From NCBI RefSeq assembly GCF_002995745.1, contig NZ_PVXQ01000033.1, positions 1-39,409 of the forward strand: a DNA stretch of 39,409 bases, read 5' to 3'. This document shows, piece after piece, positions 17,311-26,480 of the stretch. Position 1 is the stretch's first letter; each line of letters opens with the position of its first letter. Under the pieces are notes generated by a model. That model worked only from the letters and a program-made list of their open reading frames with translations, made no database searches and was not told the origin of the DNA. The DNA comes from Clostridium vincentii. Lineage in GTDB: Bacteria > Bacillota > Clostridia > Clostridiales > Clostridiaceae. Made by a program: the position numbers and the translations under genes.

Positions 17311-18481
17311 GATGATCCTCCATATACTTAATTATTGTATCCATATCCTTATCCCCTCTACCTGAAATATTGATTATAACAATATTATCCTTAGGAAGAG
17401 TTGAAACAAACTTCATTGCATAAGCAACTCCATGAGCTGATTCTAATGCTGGAACTATTCCTTCCATCTTAGTTAAGTAAAGGAAAGCCTCAACTGCTTC
17501 TTTATCCACAACACTTACATATTCAGCTCTTTTTATAGATGAAAGGTAAGCATGTTCAGGTCCAACTGCTGGATAATCAAGCCCTGCTGAAATTGAATAA
17601 GCTTCTTTAATTTGTCCATCATCATCCTTTAAAACATAACTCATCATTCCATGTAATACTCCAGTATCGCAAACTGCTAAAGCTGCAGCATGTTCTCCAG
17701 TCTTTACTCCAAGACCTGCACCTTCTACTCCGATTAACTTAACATCTTTATCATCAATGAATGGATAGAATATTCCCATAGCATTACTTCCACCACCAAC
17801 TGGTGCAATAATATAATCTGGAAGACGCCCTTCTTTCTCTAGTATTTGAGCCCTTGCTTCATCTCCAATTACTCTTTGGAAATCTCTAACCATTATTGGA
17901 TATGGATGAGGACCTGCAACAGTTCCCATTATATAATAGGTATCTTCAATATTTGAAACCCAATATTTAAAAGCTTCATTAACAGCATCCTTTAAAGTTC
18001 CATTACCACTAGTAACAGGAACAACTGTAGCTCCTAAAAGCTCCATTTTTTTAACATTAAGAGCCTGTCTTCTTATATCTTCTTCACCCATAAGTATTGT
18101 ACATTCCATTTTAAATTTAGCCGCAACTGTAGCTGTTGCAACACCATGTTGTCCTGCTCCTGTTTCTGCTATTACCTTTTTCTTCCCCATTCTCTTAGCT
18201 AAAAGTATTTGCCCTATAGTATTATTTATCTTATGGGCTCCTGTATGATTACAATCCTCTCTCTTTAAGTAAACCTTAGCTCCTCCTAGATCCTCTGTCA
18301 TATTCCCTGCGAAATATAAAGGACTTGGTCTTCCTGTAAAATCCTTAAGATAATACTTATATTCATCCATAAATTCCTTATCATTTGTAGCCTTATAAAA
18401 TTCATCCTCAAGTTCCTTTAAAGCATTCATTACTGTTTCTGGGACATATTGTCCACCAAATTCGTTAAATCTTCCTTTCAT
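17303..18481 (-). CDS. trpB: Tryptophan synthase beta subunit
   Basis: A 392-residue PLP enzyme joining indole and serine. It opens with the conserved [11 protein letters not shown]. The PLP Lys is Lys84 in [10 protein letters not shown], and the glycine-rich phosphate loop is GGGSNAMG. It overlaps the end of trpF by 17 bases; GAGGGAAT before the ATG sits inside trpF. Length and motifs point to the ordinary TrpB1 type. Confidence 0.98.
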   Translation of the reverse strand: MKGRFNEFGGQYVPETVMNALKELEDEFYKATNDKEFMDEYKYYLKDFTGRPSPLYFAGNMTEDLGGAKVYLKREDCNHTGAHKINNTIGQILLAKRMGKKKVIAETGAGQHGVATATVAAKFKMECTILMGEEDIRRQALNVKKMELLGATVVPVTSGNGTLKDAVNEAFKYWVSNIEDTYYIMGTVAGPHPYPIMVRDFQRVIGDEARAQILEKEGRLPDYIIAPVGGGSNAMGIFYPFIDDKDVKLIGVEGAGLGVKTGEHAAALAVCDTGVLHGMMSYVLKDDDGQIKEAYSISAGLDYPAVGPEHAYLSSIKRAEYVSVVDKEAVEAFLYLTKMEGIVPALESAHGVAYAMKFVSTLPKDNIVIINISGRGDKDMDTIIKYMEDHHE

Positions 18482-19094
18482 TACATTCCCTCACTTTTTT
18501 TATTAATTTTTGCATTTTGACCGCATCTTTAGATCTTTTTCCATCCTTAACTACCTCAACTCCTGAAGAAACATCTACTCCATGGATATTGAGCTTATTT
18601 ATTCCTTGAAGCACATTATCCTCATTTATGCCTCCAGCTAAGAAAATCTTAGCCTTAGCTTCTATATTTATTACTAATTCCCAAGGAAATACTTCTCCAC
18701 TTCCAGGATTACTTCCGTCTAAAATCAAAGTGTCAACATTAAAAGTAGTTGCCTTTTCAATATCTTCTTTAGTTCTTATTGAAGTTCCTTTCCATATTTC
18801 ACATTTATACTTTTTTCTAAAGTATTCTATAAAATCATTATCCTCATCTCCATGAAGCTGCAGAGCATCTAAAGGAATGTAGTCTAAAATTTCACTTATA
18901 TATCTCTTAGTGTTATTTCTAAAAACACCAACCACCTTTATATGCCTATCTATAGAATCATAAAGTAGTTTTCCCTGTTCTTTAGAAATCTTTCTTTTAC
19001 TTTCTGCAAAGACTAGTCCTATGTAGTCAGGCTTTAATGAGTTTAAAGCCTGAACCTCCTCTAAAGCTGTTATTCCACATATTTTGATATTCAT
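18465..19094 (-). CDS. trpF: Phosphoribosylanthranilate isomerase
   Basis: 209 residues. It catalyses the Amadori rearrangement of PRA to CdRP. The catalytic Cys6 lies in MNIKICGIT, and the catalytic Asp is in [17 protein letters not shown] longer in-frame reading reaches 19139 inside trpC, but the ATG at 19094, one base after the trpC stop with GAGGGAAG upstream, is the family start. The product passes to TrpC. Confidence 0.97.
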   Translation of the reverse strand: MNIKICGITALEEVQALNSLKPDYIGLVFAESKRKISKEQGKLLYDSIDRHIKVVGVFRNNTKRYISEILDYIPLDALQLHGDEDNDFIEYFRKKYKCEIWKGTSIRTKEDIEKATTFNVDTLILDGSNPGSGEVFPWELVINIEAKAKIFLAGGINEDNVLQGINKLNIHGVDVSSGVEVVKDGKRSKDAVKMQKLIKKVRECNERKI

Positions 19095-19095
19095 A

Positions 19096-19878
19096 TTACT
19101 TCCCTCTAAAAGAATTGAATTCTTTCTTGAAATTCGCATCCTTAATGTTTCTCATGAACATTTCTCCAACTAGGGCACCATTTGCACCAAAGTCCTTAAC
19201 TCTTTTTAAATCTTCGATACTATGCATACCACTTTCAGATATAATTGTTTTACCCTTTGGAACATATTTTATTAGTTTTTCTGTTGTTTCCAAGGTTGTA
19301 TCAAAGGTTTTTAAATTTCTGTTATTAATTCCAATAATCTCACTATCACATTCTAGAGCAAGTTCTAATTCTTCCTTAGTATGAACCTCAACTAAAGGCA
19401 TTAAATCAAACTTTCTACATTCCTCATAATACTTTTTAAGATCTTTTCCTAAGACAGCCGCAATCAATAAAATTCCTGAAGCCCCTAAAATTTTAGCCTC
19501 ATATATTTGGTAAAAATCAATAACGAAATCTTTTCTAAGTATTGGCCTATCACTTAAAGATCTCACTTTTTTTAAATATTCATCTGAACCTTTAAAATAA
19601 TCTTCCTCCGTTAATACTGAGTAGGCATCTACATTTAGTTCCTTATAAAAATTAGCTATTTCTTCAATATTAAAATTAGGAACTATTACCCCCTTTGACG
19701 GAGAAGCTTTTTTATATTCTCCAATTATTGATAAGCCATCCCTATCTAAAACTGATTTAAATAAATTATCTACTTTAGGAACTTTCAGAGCACTTTCATA
19801 TACCTTATCTATAGAAATCAAAGCTTTTCTTTTCTCTAATCTCACTCGTTTTTTATCACAAATTTTATCTAGTATCAC
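19096..19878 (-). CDS. trpC: Indole-3-glycerol phosphate synthase
   Basis: 260 residues of TIM-barrel enzyme, separate from trpF. It shows the family motif GEYKKASPSKG, catalytic Lys in LRKDF, and INNRNLKTF plus ISESGMHS near the phosphate site. It follows trpD by 11 bases, with GGAGGAATT upstream of the ATG. Confidence 0.97.
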   Translation of the reverse strand: MILDKICDKKRVRLEKRKALISIDKVYESALKVPKVDNLFKSVLDRDGLSIIGEYKKASPSKGVIVPNFNIEEIANFYKELNVDAYSVLTEEDYFKGSDEYLKKVRSLSDRPILRKDFVIDFYQIYEAKILGASGILLIAAVLGKDLKKYYEECRKFDLMPLVEVHTKEELELALECDSEIIGINNRNLKTFDTTLETTEKLIKYVPKGKTIISESGMHSIEDLKRVKDFGANGALVGEMFMRNIKDANFKKEFNSFRGK

Positions 19879-19889
19879 CTAAATTCCTC

Positions 19890-20900
19890 CTATACAGCAG
19901 AAGCTATTTCCTTATATTTTTCATATGCCTTTCCTGAATCTATAAGCTTATTTGCAAGAGTTATTCCATCTTCTAGAGAATCTACAATTTGCGCTACATA
20001 AAGAGCTGCTCCAGCGTTTATTACAACGATATCTCTCTTTGGTCCTTTTTCACCCTTTAAAACATTAATTATTATCTGCGAATTTTCCTTAGGTGTTCCC
20101 CCTGCAATGTCCTGAATATTGGCCCTTGCTATTCCATACTTTGTTGGGTCTATCTTGTATTCCTTTATTTTTCCATTACTAACTTCACAAACTGTAGTTG
20201 TTGTCGTCGTTGTTATTTCATCTAAACCATCATCACCATGTACAACCATTGCTCTTTTAAGTCCTAAATTAAGAAGTACCTCTCCAGCAGCCTTAACTAA
20301 ACTTCCATCATAAATTCCTAGAAGTTGTCCGCTTATTGGGGCTGGATTTGCTAAAGGTCCAATTAGATTAAATAAAGTTCTTGTTCCTAATTCCTTTCTT
20401 TCCTTAGCAACATTTTTCATAGCCTTATGATATTGTGGGGCAAATAAGAATGCCATACCCTTTTCTTTAATAATATTCTTACTCTCCTCTGTTGAATAAT
20501 CAACCTTAATGCCAAGTTCAGTTAAAACATCAGCACTTCCACTTTTGCTTGAAACTGCACGATTTCCATGTTTCGCAACCTTAGCTCCACCACTTGCTGC
20601 AACAATTGCAACTGCAGTAGATATATTAAAAGTCTTGCCACCATCTCCACCAGTTCCACAGGTATCAATTAAATTTTCACTACTTTCTACATCACAGGTC
20701 AACATATTATCTCTTAAAGCTTTAACAGCACCTAAAATTTCAGCTGGAGTCTCCCCCTTAACCCTAAGACCAACTAAAAATCCACCAATTTGAGTTGAGT
20801 TTGCCTCGCCTTTCATAATCTCATTTATAACTCCGCGGCTCTCATCTTCAGTTAAGTCATTGCCATCAATAATTTTTAAAATTGCCTTATTTATTATCAT
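19890..20900 (-). CDS. trpD: Anthranilate phosphoribosyltransferase
   Basis: 336 residues. It transfers the phosphoribosyl group from PRPP to anthranilate. [17 protein letters not shown] is the PRPP loop, and [21 protein letters not shown] (quoted in part) and [10 protein letters not shown] are present. The usual DE(I)TTTGPT motif before the metal site has become [11 protein letters not shown], a run of seven Thr codons, so the usual Gly-Pro is missing there. It overlaps trpG by 14 bases. Confidence 0.97.
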   Translation of the reverse strand: MIINKAILKIIDGNDLTEDESRGVINEIMKGEANSTQIGGFLVGLRVKGETPAEILGAVKALRDNMLTCDVESSENLIDTCGTGGDGGKTFNISTAVAIVAASGGAKVAKHGNRAVSSKSGSADVLTELGIKVDYSTEESKNIIKEKGMAFLFAPQYHKAMKNVAKERKELGTRTLFNLIGPLANPAPISGQLLGIYDGSLVKAAGEVLLNLGLKRAMVVHGDDGLDEITTTTTTTVCEVSNGKIKEYKIDPTKYGIARANIQDIAGGTPKENSQIIINVLKGEKGPKRDIVVINAGAALYVAQIVDSLEDGITLANKLIDSGKAYEKYKEIASAV

Positions 20901-21468
20901 AACAAATTACCTCCACAAAATTTTGTAACATTCTTTTACCCTTTGGTGTAAATATTGACTCAGGATGAAATTGAAGTCCGTATATTGATTTTGATTTATG
21001 CTTTAATGCCATAATAATATTGTCATCTAAAGTTTCTGCTATTATCTCTAATTCATCTGACAGGCTTTCTCTTTCTGCTATTAAAGAATGATATCTCATA
21101 ACATCAATTCGTCTACTAATCCCTTCGAATATATCATTACCTTTAATTTGAATTTTCGAACTTTTACCATGATATATTTTCTCAGCACGTACAACTCTGC
21201 CTCCAAATGCAACTGCTATAGCTTGATGTCCTAAACAAATTCCCAAAATTGGAATTTTTCCTCCTAGTTTTTTAATAACCTCTACTGATATTCCTGCATT
21301 TTCAGGTATCCCAGGTCCTGGAGAAATTACAATTCCTTCTGGCTTTAATTCTCTTAATTCCTCTATTGTTATCTCATCATTTCTAACAACCTTAACCTTT
21401 GTAAACTCACTTAAATATTGATATAAATTAAAGGTAAAGGAATCATAATTATCAATTAAAACTATCAT
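20887..21468 (-). CDS. trpG: Anthranilate synthase glutamine amidotransferase component
   Basis: 193 residues of class-I glutaminase that feeds ammonia to TrpE. The oxyanion loop is [11 protein letters not shown], the nucleophilic Cys78 is in [10 protein letters not shown], and the His-Glu pair is in LQFHPESI. It overlaps trpE by 4 bases. Because no separate pabA/pabB is next to it, it might also serve PabB for folate. Confidence 0.97.
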   Translation of the reverse strand: MIVLIDNYDSFTFNLYQYLSEFTKVKVVRNDEITIEELRELKPEGIVISPGPGIPENAGISVEVIKKLGGKIPILGICLGHQAIAVAFGGRVVRAEKIYHGKSSKIQIKGNDIFEGISRRIDVMRYHSLIAERESLSDELEIIAETLDDNIIMALKHKSKSIYGLQFHPESIFTPKGKRMLQNFVEVICYDNK

Positions 21469-22856
21469 CTCAATGCCTCCTTTAATGCCATTAGCTTATT
21501 TTGAGTTTCTTCAAATTCTGTCTCTGGATTAGAATCATATACAACTCCTCCTCCGGATTGAAGATAAGCTACTCCTTCTTTCAAAACTAAAGTTCTTATA
21601 GCGATGCACATATCCATATCTCCTCCATAGGAAAAATAACCTACTGCTCCTGCATATATACCTCTTTTTTTAGTCTCAAGCTCTTCTATAATTTCCATAG
21701 CTCTTATTTTAGGAGCTCCGGATAATGTTCCGGCTGGAAGACAAGAAGCTATTGCATCAAAAGCATCCATATCCTTTGCTAATTCTCCAACAACTTGGCT
21801 TGTTATATGCATTACATGGGAAAATCTCTCTATTTTCATAAAATCTTTTACTTCAACAGTTCCAATTTCACTAATTTTTCCAATATCATTACGTCCTAGA
21901 TCAACTAACATTACATGTTCTGATCTTTCCTTCTCATCTAGTAGTAATTCTTTTTCTAGCTCATTATCTTCCTTTGTTGTGGCTCCCCTTTTCCTTGTTC
22001 CCGCTATTGGATTAGTCATAACTTCTCTACCTCTAACTGATACAAGGCTTTCCGGTGAAGACCCAATTACTTGGTATTCATCATAATCTATGAAAAACAT
22101 GTAAGGAGATGGATTTTCTTCTCTTAATCTTCTATATATTTCTAAAGGAGTTTTATTAGTTTTGCAATACATTCTCTGGGAAGGTACTACTTGAAATATA
22201 TCTCCAGCTATAATATACTCCTGTGCTCTTTTTACAATTTCCATATATTCTTCTTTAGATGTACCAAGTTTTATTATAACTTCTTCTTGAATATCCTCAT
22301 CTTCATCTATAAACGGGGTTAATACTATTTGCTTAAAGTATGCCTTTTGATCTCTAACTATTGTGTCATAATCTCTTTCATCATCTAAAAATATATTTTC
22401 AATCACATATACTTTATGGGTAAAATGATCATAACAAATATATTTTTTATAAAAATTAAATCTAATAGTTGGTAAATTTAATTCATCTTCGTTTTCAAAT
22501 TTAAGTTTCTTTTCATAAAGAGCAATTGTATCGTAGCCCATATAGCCTATTGCTCCACCCTTAAATGGAAAGGGATTTCCCTCAGGATTAAAATCTACTT
22601 TAACTTCATTTTTTATTTCTTCTATTTCCTTTAATGTTTCTCCAACGACTTCCTTATAGGGAGATTCACCTAGAAAAGAATATCTACCAAAATGTTCTTC
22701 ACGACTTCCACTCTCAAGGATAAATCTTCTTCTTCCTTTTAATCCATTATATAAAGTAATTGGTGTTACACCATCGCCCCTATATTCAGTTATAAATGAA
22801 AAACCTGTCTTTTCTGATTTTCTTGCATCATAGTTGCTCTTTGCTGTACTTATCAT
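21465..22856 (-). CDS. trpE: Anthranilate synthase component I
   Basis: 463 residues. It makes anthranilate from chorismate. The N-terminal tryptophan-feedback segment FILESGSREEHFGRYSF is present. The C-terminal chorismate-binding motifs are LVDLGRNDIGKISEIG, HITSQVVGEL, LPAGTLSGAPKIRAMEII and GGVVYDSNPETEF. The ATG at 22856 has GGAGG 6 bases upstream; a longer frame to 22979 runs back through the T-box terminator and is rejected. It is the first gene of the operon. Confidence 0.97.
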   Translation of the reverse strand: MISTAKSNYDARKSEKTGFSFITEYRGDGVTPITLYNGLKGRRRFILESGSREEHFGRYSFLGESPYKEVVGETLKEIEEIKNEVKVDFNPEGNPFPFKGGAIGYMGYDTIALYEKKLKFENEDELNLPTIRFNFYKKYICYDHFTHKVYVIENIFLDDERDYDTIVRDQKAYFKQIVLTPFIDEDEDIQEEVIIKLGTSKEEYMEIVKRAQEYIIAGDIFQVVPSQRMYCKTNKTPLEIYRRLREENPSPYMFFIDYDEYQVIGSSPESLVSVRGREVMTNPIAGTRKRGATTKEDNELEKELLLDEKERSEHVMLVDLGRNDIGKISEIGTVEVKDFMKIERFSHVMHITSQVVGELAKDMDAFDAIASCLPAGTLSGAPKIRAMEIIEELETKKRGIYAGAVGYFSYGGDMDMCIAIRTLVLKEGVAYLQSGGGVVYDSNPETEFEETQNKLMALKEALR

Positions 22857-22886
22857 TTTAAATCCTCCATTCATCAAAATAAAAAA

Positions 22887-22921
22887 AGTCACTCCACCCC
22901 AAATATTGGGATGAAGTGACT
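22887..22921 (-). terminator. Second leader terminator of the trp T-box
   Basis: 14-base arms (AGTCACTCCACCCC / GGGATGAAGTGACT, with wobble and mismatch) with an AT loop are followed by seven Ts on the minus strand, 30 bases before the trpE start. Confidence 0.85.
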
Positions 22922-22969
22922 CACATTGCCACCCAAATTCATATAACACAGCTATCAGAAATAAAAAAA

Positions 22970-22999
22970 AGTATTTCATCCTATTTAGGACGAAATACT
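22970..22999 (-). terminator. First leader terminator of the trp T-box
   Basis: 13-base arms (AGTATTTCATCCT / AGGACGAAATACT) precede eight Ts on the minus strand. It lies 36 bases before the second T-box motif, too little room for another stem I. Confidence 0.85.
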
Positions 23000-23229
23000 A
23001 AAATTTCGTTATGCCACCTATGTTACATATCTTAATTAGATACAGAAATTAATCGATACCCTATCTTTTTAACGGTAGACCCCCGTACACCTGTACTAAA
23101 ATTTTCCAAGTGTAGTCTCAAAGACCCATTCAATAAAGGTTACAGTACCTGGTTCACACCACCCCAAGCTCTCTGGAAACTAAACTCCCATATCTACTCT
23201 TTCTCATCAAAGACTTTATCATTTATCTC

Positions 23230-23235
23230 ATTATA
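23230..23235 (-). promoter_or_regulatory. Candidate -10 box of the trp promoter
   Basis: TATAAT on the minus strand just upstream of the T-box 5' end. No good -35 is visible at 16-18 bases. A similar TATAAT around 23285-23296 is an alternative. Bases 23297-23415 hold no gene or obvious signal. Confidence 0.3.
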
Positions 23236-23415
23236 TGGATTAACTCAGTAATATGCTACACCTGTTTAAGGTAATATACGCTAATTATATACAAATATCA
23301 TATATTTCCTCATAATATCTCTGTATTTCTTTAATTTATAAATTAATATCCTCTACGTCTATTTTATAATTACTTTGTTTATCTGAACTTATACTCTAAC
23401 AAGTTTCACCACTTA

Positions 23416-24156
23416 TTATTTTATAGCTTTAAAGTTTATTAATTGAATATTATTTTCTTTAATATAATTTTTTACTATATCACTAGTCAATGTAGTCAGT
23501 TCTTGGGTCCTTGGCATTGCATATGAACTCATATCTAATATCGCTTGATCTAAATATCCTGGATGACACATTATTTCAAGGGACTCAAAATTTTTATTTT
23601 TTTCTATACTGTTAATAAGTCCCTCTGGATTAATTTCTGTATTTCCGTAAAATCCACCTGTAAATCCTTCAGTTGTCGCTATTCCTTTTAAATAATTTTC
23701 ACATACCTCACCTAATAATCTTACTGGGATATCGTATTCTACAGCAAATTCCCTAACTATCTCAAGAACTTTACTAATCCCATGTACATGATGGTGACTA
23801 TCGATATGTGTAGGCTTAATACCAAAGGATAGGAACTTGTCCATTTGCCTTCTAAATTCTTTTCTTATATCTTCGCTTGTTGCAAGTTCTTTTATTTTAT
23901 CTATTTTATGGAATCTTCCCGTCTCATCCACTAATGAATTTACCCCTTCTGCCAGTGGGAAACCTGCTGTCAAAACAAAATGAATTCCTACTCCAAGCTT
24001 TGGATAATTCTTTGATAATCCAGCTGCATATTCAGCATCTGGCATATTACACATAAGTGTAGTAGATGTTAAAACCCCCTGTTCATGAGCTTCTAAAATT
24101 CCTAATGTTACGGCTTTTGTTATACCAAAATCATCTGCATTTACTATTAATTTCAT
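23416..24156 (-). CDS. chbG: ChbG/YdjC-family carbohydrate deacetylase
   Basis: 246 residues. The opening MKLIVNADDFGITKAV carries the catalytic Asp pair, and HIDSHHHVHG supplies the metal-binding His residues. CHPGYLD near the C-terminus is also conserved. The family removes acetyl groups from chitooligosaccharides or related amino-sugars. The ATG at 24156 has GAGGGG 7 bases upstream, so a longer in-frame reading is rejected. It stands alone with no sugar transport genes, so the natural substrate is uncertain. Confidence 0.9.
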   Translation of the reverse strand: MKLIVNADDFGITKAVTLGILEAHEQGVLTSTTLMCNMPDAEYAAGLSKNYPKLGVGIHFVLTAGFPLAEGVNSLVDETGRFHKIDKIKELATSEDIRKEFRRQMDKFLSFGIKPTHIDSHHHVHGISKVLEIVREFAVEYDIPVRLLGEVCENYLKGIATTEGFTGGFYGNTEINPEGLINSIEKNKNFESLEIMCHPGYLDQAILDMSSYAMPRTQELTTLTSDIVKNYIKENNIQLINFKAIK

Positions 24157-24361
24157 ATTAATTCCCCTCTCATCAAATCTCTTTTTTGGTCTTAAAGAAT
24201 ATTGCATTTCTTCCCACTCTTATATATTGAATATAATTAATGTTATGCTTTAGCTGTATTGAATAGGTTTACATTTATAATACACTGATTTAAGCATAAT
24301 TTCCACCCAAAGTTCTCGAATCCTTAATTATTAACTTTTATTTTCATTCTAAATATAATAA

Positions 24362-24393
24362 AGACCTCACCTTGTATCTTATTGATGAAGTCT
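24362..24393 (-). terminator. Terminator of the Dabb-domain gene
   Basis: 10-base arms (AGACCTCACC / GATGAAGTCT, including G-U pairs) are followed by a T-rich stretch on the minus strand. The remaining bases between this and the deacetylase show nothing clear. Confidence 0.6.
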
Positions 24394-24412
24394 CATTATC
24401 TAAAATTCTAAA

Positions 24413-24709
24413 TTATATTTCATAATCAATAGAAGTTCTATCACATACTAAGCTATGGACAACCTCTTTAATTTTTAAATGCTCTGGATGTCCTTGATAT
24501 GCTTCTTGTGCTTCTTGTGATGTAAATTCACAATAAAGAGCCACATCAAATTTGCCGCCATTATAATTACTTCCTACTTCTATAGCAACAAGTCCATCAA
24601 CAACACCAATTAGCGGCTTGAATTTACCCTGTAAAAGAGTTATAGTATTCTCTAATTTTTCTCCCTTTGCTTCTTCTTTTAATTCCCATAAAACAATATG
24701 TTTAATCAT
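24413..24709 (-). CDS. Dabb (stress-responsive alpha/beta-barrel) domain protein
   Basis: A 98-residue single-domain protein. MIKHIVLWELKEEA and GLVAIEVGSN, then FDVALYCEFTSQEA and YQGHPEHLKIKEVV, are the family pattern, which forms dimeric ferredoxin-like barrels. No catalytic role is assigned for most members. GGGAGGAATTAG precedes the ATG. It is a single gene, with a terminator downstream. Confidence 0.9.
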   Translation of the reverse strand: MIKHIVLWELKEEAKGEKLENTITLLQGKFKPLIGVVDGLVAIEVGSNYNGGKFDVALYCEFTSQEAQEAYQGHPEHLKIKEVVHSLVCDRTSIDYEI

Positions 24710-24823
24710 ATCTAATTCCTCCCTTTAGAAAATTTTCATATTATATATCCATTATTTCACTTAACGTTACAACTTTTATATTGTAGTGTCAAATATGTTT
24801 GAAGAATTATAAGGTATTATATG

Positions 24824-24892
24824 AACCACTTATATACAAATAATAACCAACTGCTTATAATTCATTGCTGTCTATAACAATAATTGTATAAT
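24824..24892 (+). promoter_or_regulatory. Promoter and repeated operator candidate of the LytTR pair
   Basis: Direct copies AACCACTTATA (24824) and AACTGCTTATA (24849) start 25 bases apart, in front of TTGCTG (24865-24870), a 16-base gap, and TATAAT (24887-24892). LytTR regulators typically bind paired direct repeats just upstream of -35, so this fits self-regulation. It is by inspection only. Confidence 0.4.
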
Positions 24893-24939
24893 AAAACTAT
24901 CAGTTAACTGAATAATAATTAAAAAGGAGGGGCCTCAAC

Positions 24940-25380
24940 TTGGACGTAGAGATTAAAATCGATAAAAATATAGAAACTACTAAAATAGTAATATATACAA
25001 AAGAAATGACAGATGATATTTCAGACCTAGCCTGTAAATTATCTTCTAATCCTTCCACAATAATTATGGGATTTAAGGATGAAAAAGTTTTTTTACTTAA
25101 TAGAGATGATATTTTTCGCTTTTACACGGAAAACAATAAAATTTTTGCTAGCTGTTTAAATGAAAACTTCAAAGTTAAATATCGCCTTTATGAACTAGAA
25201 GAAAATTTAAATGGGACTTCCTTTATAAGAATATCCAATTCTAAAATTGCTAATTTTAATAAAGTTTCAAGTCTTGATATGGGTATAAGTGGAACCATTA
25301 GCTTGAAATTCAAAAATGGTGATATCACTTTTGTATCAAGAAGATATGTGGATAAAATAAAAAAATATTTAAATTTATGA
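24940..25380 (+). CDS. LytTR DNA-binding regulator
   Basis: 146 residues with no receiver domain. An N-terminal region (about 1-50) is followed by a LytTR domain: DDIFRFYTENNKIFASC, YRLYELEENLNGTSFIRISNS (quoted in part), ISGTISLKFKNGD and VSRRYVDKIKKYL. It starts at TTG 24940, 9 bases after AAGGAGG. It is followed after 11 bases by a DUF3021 membrane protein. Pairs of a stand-alone LytTR regulator and a membrane partner act in streptococci as sensor/anti-activator units (the HdrRM and BrsRM type), and this may work likewise. Confidence 0.9.
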   Translation: MDVEIKIDKNIETTKIVIYTKEMTDDISDLACKLSSNPSTIIMGFKDEKVFLLNRDDIFRFYTENNKIFASCLNENFKVKYRLYELEENLNGTSFIRISNSKIANFNKVSSLDMGISGTISLKFKNGDITFVSRRYVDKIKKYLNL

Positions 25381-25391
25381 GGTGATTTATT

Positions 25392-25841
25392 ATGACAATG
25401 AAAAAAGCTTTGCTTAGAGGTATTCTAGGAATTCCTATTGGAGTTTTTATATCTACAACTATAGCTTTGGTAATATCTTTATTCTATGGTGAATTTTCAC
25501 CTACATCTTTAGAATTAATTCAAGAAACTGGTAGTGAGTTAAATGCCACTATAATTCAATACGGATTAAGTTGCCTATTAGGATTTGTTTGTTCAGCAGC
25601 CTCTGCTATTTTTGAGATAGACTCTTGGGGTATGACTAGACAAACCTTTACACACTTTATTATACTCTCTCTAGTTTTCTTTCCAGTTTCTATATTTTCA
25701 AAGTGGGTTATCTTTGATTTTATTTCAATTGCAAAATACTTTGCCCTATGGTTCTTTTTATATGTAGTTATATGGATAGCTCAATATATTTTTTGGAAAA
25801 TTAAAACTAAAGAACTTAATAAAAGGATTAATATTAAATGA
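25392..25841 (+). CDS. DUF3021 four-helix membrane protein
   Basis: 149 residues with four membrane helices (about 8-30, 45-70, 85-105 and 112-135) and short loops. TMKKALLRGILGIPIGVFIS and ALWFFLYVVIWIAQYIFWKIK are typical of DUF3021. Its ATG follows the LytTR stop by 11 bases with a ribosome site GAGGTG. It probably holds the regulator at the membrane or inhibits it; this is inferred from family pairing, not from sequence. Confidence 0.85.
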   Translation: MTMKKALLRGILGIPIGVFISTTIALVISLFYGEFSPTSLELIQETGSELNATIIQYGLSCLLGFVCSAASAIFEIDSWGMTRQTFTHFIILSLVFFPVSIFSKWVIFDFISIAKYFALWFFLYVVIWIAQYIFWKIKTKELNKRINIK

Positions 25842-25849
25842 TTTTATTT

Positions 25850-25881
25850 AGGCCATCATATTCTGCAGAATATGATGGTCT
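25850..25881. terminator. Bidirectional hairpin between convergent genes
   Basis: 14-base arms (AGGCCATCATATTC and complement with one G-U) with a TGCA loop. It lies between the DUF3021 gene (plus) and tenI (minus). The T-tracts on either side are short, so termination strength is uncertain. Confidence 0.7.
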
Positions 25882-25909
25882 AATATTCTTTAAGATAAAA
25901 TAACATTAA

Positions 25910-26479
25910 TCATATAATTTTATCATTGAAAATAGGCTGTTTCATAAGTGATGACATAATAGCCACTCCATAAGCTCCACTATCTAGAACATCATTATAA
26001 TTTTTTTCATTTATTCCTCCAATAGCATAAACAGGAATTTTAACCTTGCTACAAATCTCCTTTAGTTCAACTAAGCCTCTAGGGGGCACTCCCTTTTTGC
26101 AGTCAGTTTCGAAAACATGTCCATATAATAAATAGCTTGCTCCTAAGGCTTCACCATCTATTGCTTCCCTTAAACTATGTATAGAAACTCCAATAATCCC
26201 TTCATAATCTTTAGATCTTCCCTCACTAAAATGATTAAAGGAAAGCTGAATACCTCCAGCCTCCACATCTTTAGCTACTTTTATATTTCCATTAATAATT
26301 AGTTTTATACTAGAATTAACTAATATTTTCTTTATCTCCTTAGCCATGATTTTCAAATCATCATAACTTAAATCCTTTTCTCTTAAAATAAGATATTCTA
26401 GGTCCATCATAGAAATTTCAGCTATTCTGCCATAAAAATCATCACAAAGTTTTCTATTGGTTACCCCTATAATCTTCAC
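25910..26479 (-). CDS. tenI: TenI-like thiazole tautomerase (ThiE superfamily)
   Basis: 189 residues of the thiamine-phosphate-synthase superfamily. The loop YGHVFETDCKKGVPPRGL matches Bacillus TenI and not ThiE, which usually has a GPIFPTxTK-type loop there. PVYAIGGI and GVAIMSSL near the C-terminus complete the barrel. TenI speeds aromatisation of the ThiG product. It is the last gene of a TPP-riboswitch operon, one base after thiH. Automated tools may call it thiE; coupling activity is doubtful. Confidence 0.8.
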   Translation of the reverse strand: MKIIGVTNRKLCDDFYGRIAEISMMDLEYLILREKDLSYDDLKIMAKEIKKILVNSSIKLIINGNIKVAKDVEAGGIQLSFNHFSEGRSKDYEGIIGVSIHSLREAIDGEALGASYLLYGHVFETDCKKGVPPRGLVELKEICSKVKIPVYAIGGINEKNYNDVLDSGAYGVAIMSSLMKQPIFNDKII

Positions 26480-26480
26480 C

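Larger units (their letters stand above)
22887..23215 (-). promoter_or_regulatory. T-box riboswitch leader of the trp operon, with two antiterminator/terminator modules
   Basis: On the minus strand the leader has stem I features (AGAGAGC, the GGTGTGAACC distal loop area) at about 23150-23175, and a specifier TGG (Trp) at 23126-23128 within ATTGAATGGGTC. A first T-box sequence, TAGGTGGCATAACG (23007-23020), leads to a terminator at 22970-22999. A second, GGGTGGCAATGTG (22922-22934), leads to a terminator at 22887-22921. Both contain UGGC, which matches the discriminator G of tRNA-Trp. When uncharged tRNA-Trp binds, the antiterminators should form and the operon is expressed. Confidence 0.9.

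Noticed and set aside
22857..22979. N-terminal extension of trpE
   Set aside because: It runs through the second T-box terminator; the ATG at 22856 has a strong ribosome site and gives the normal protein.
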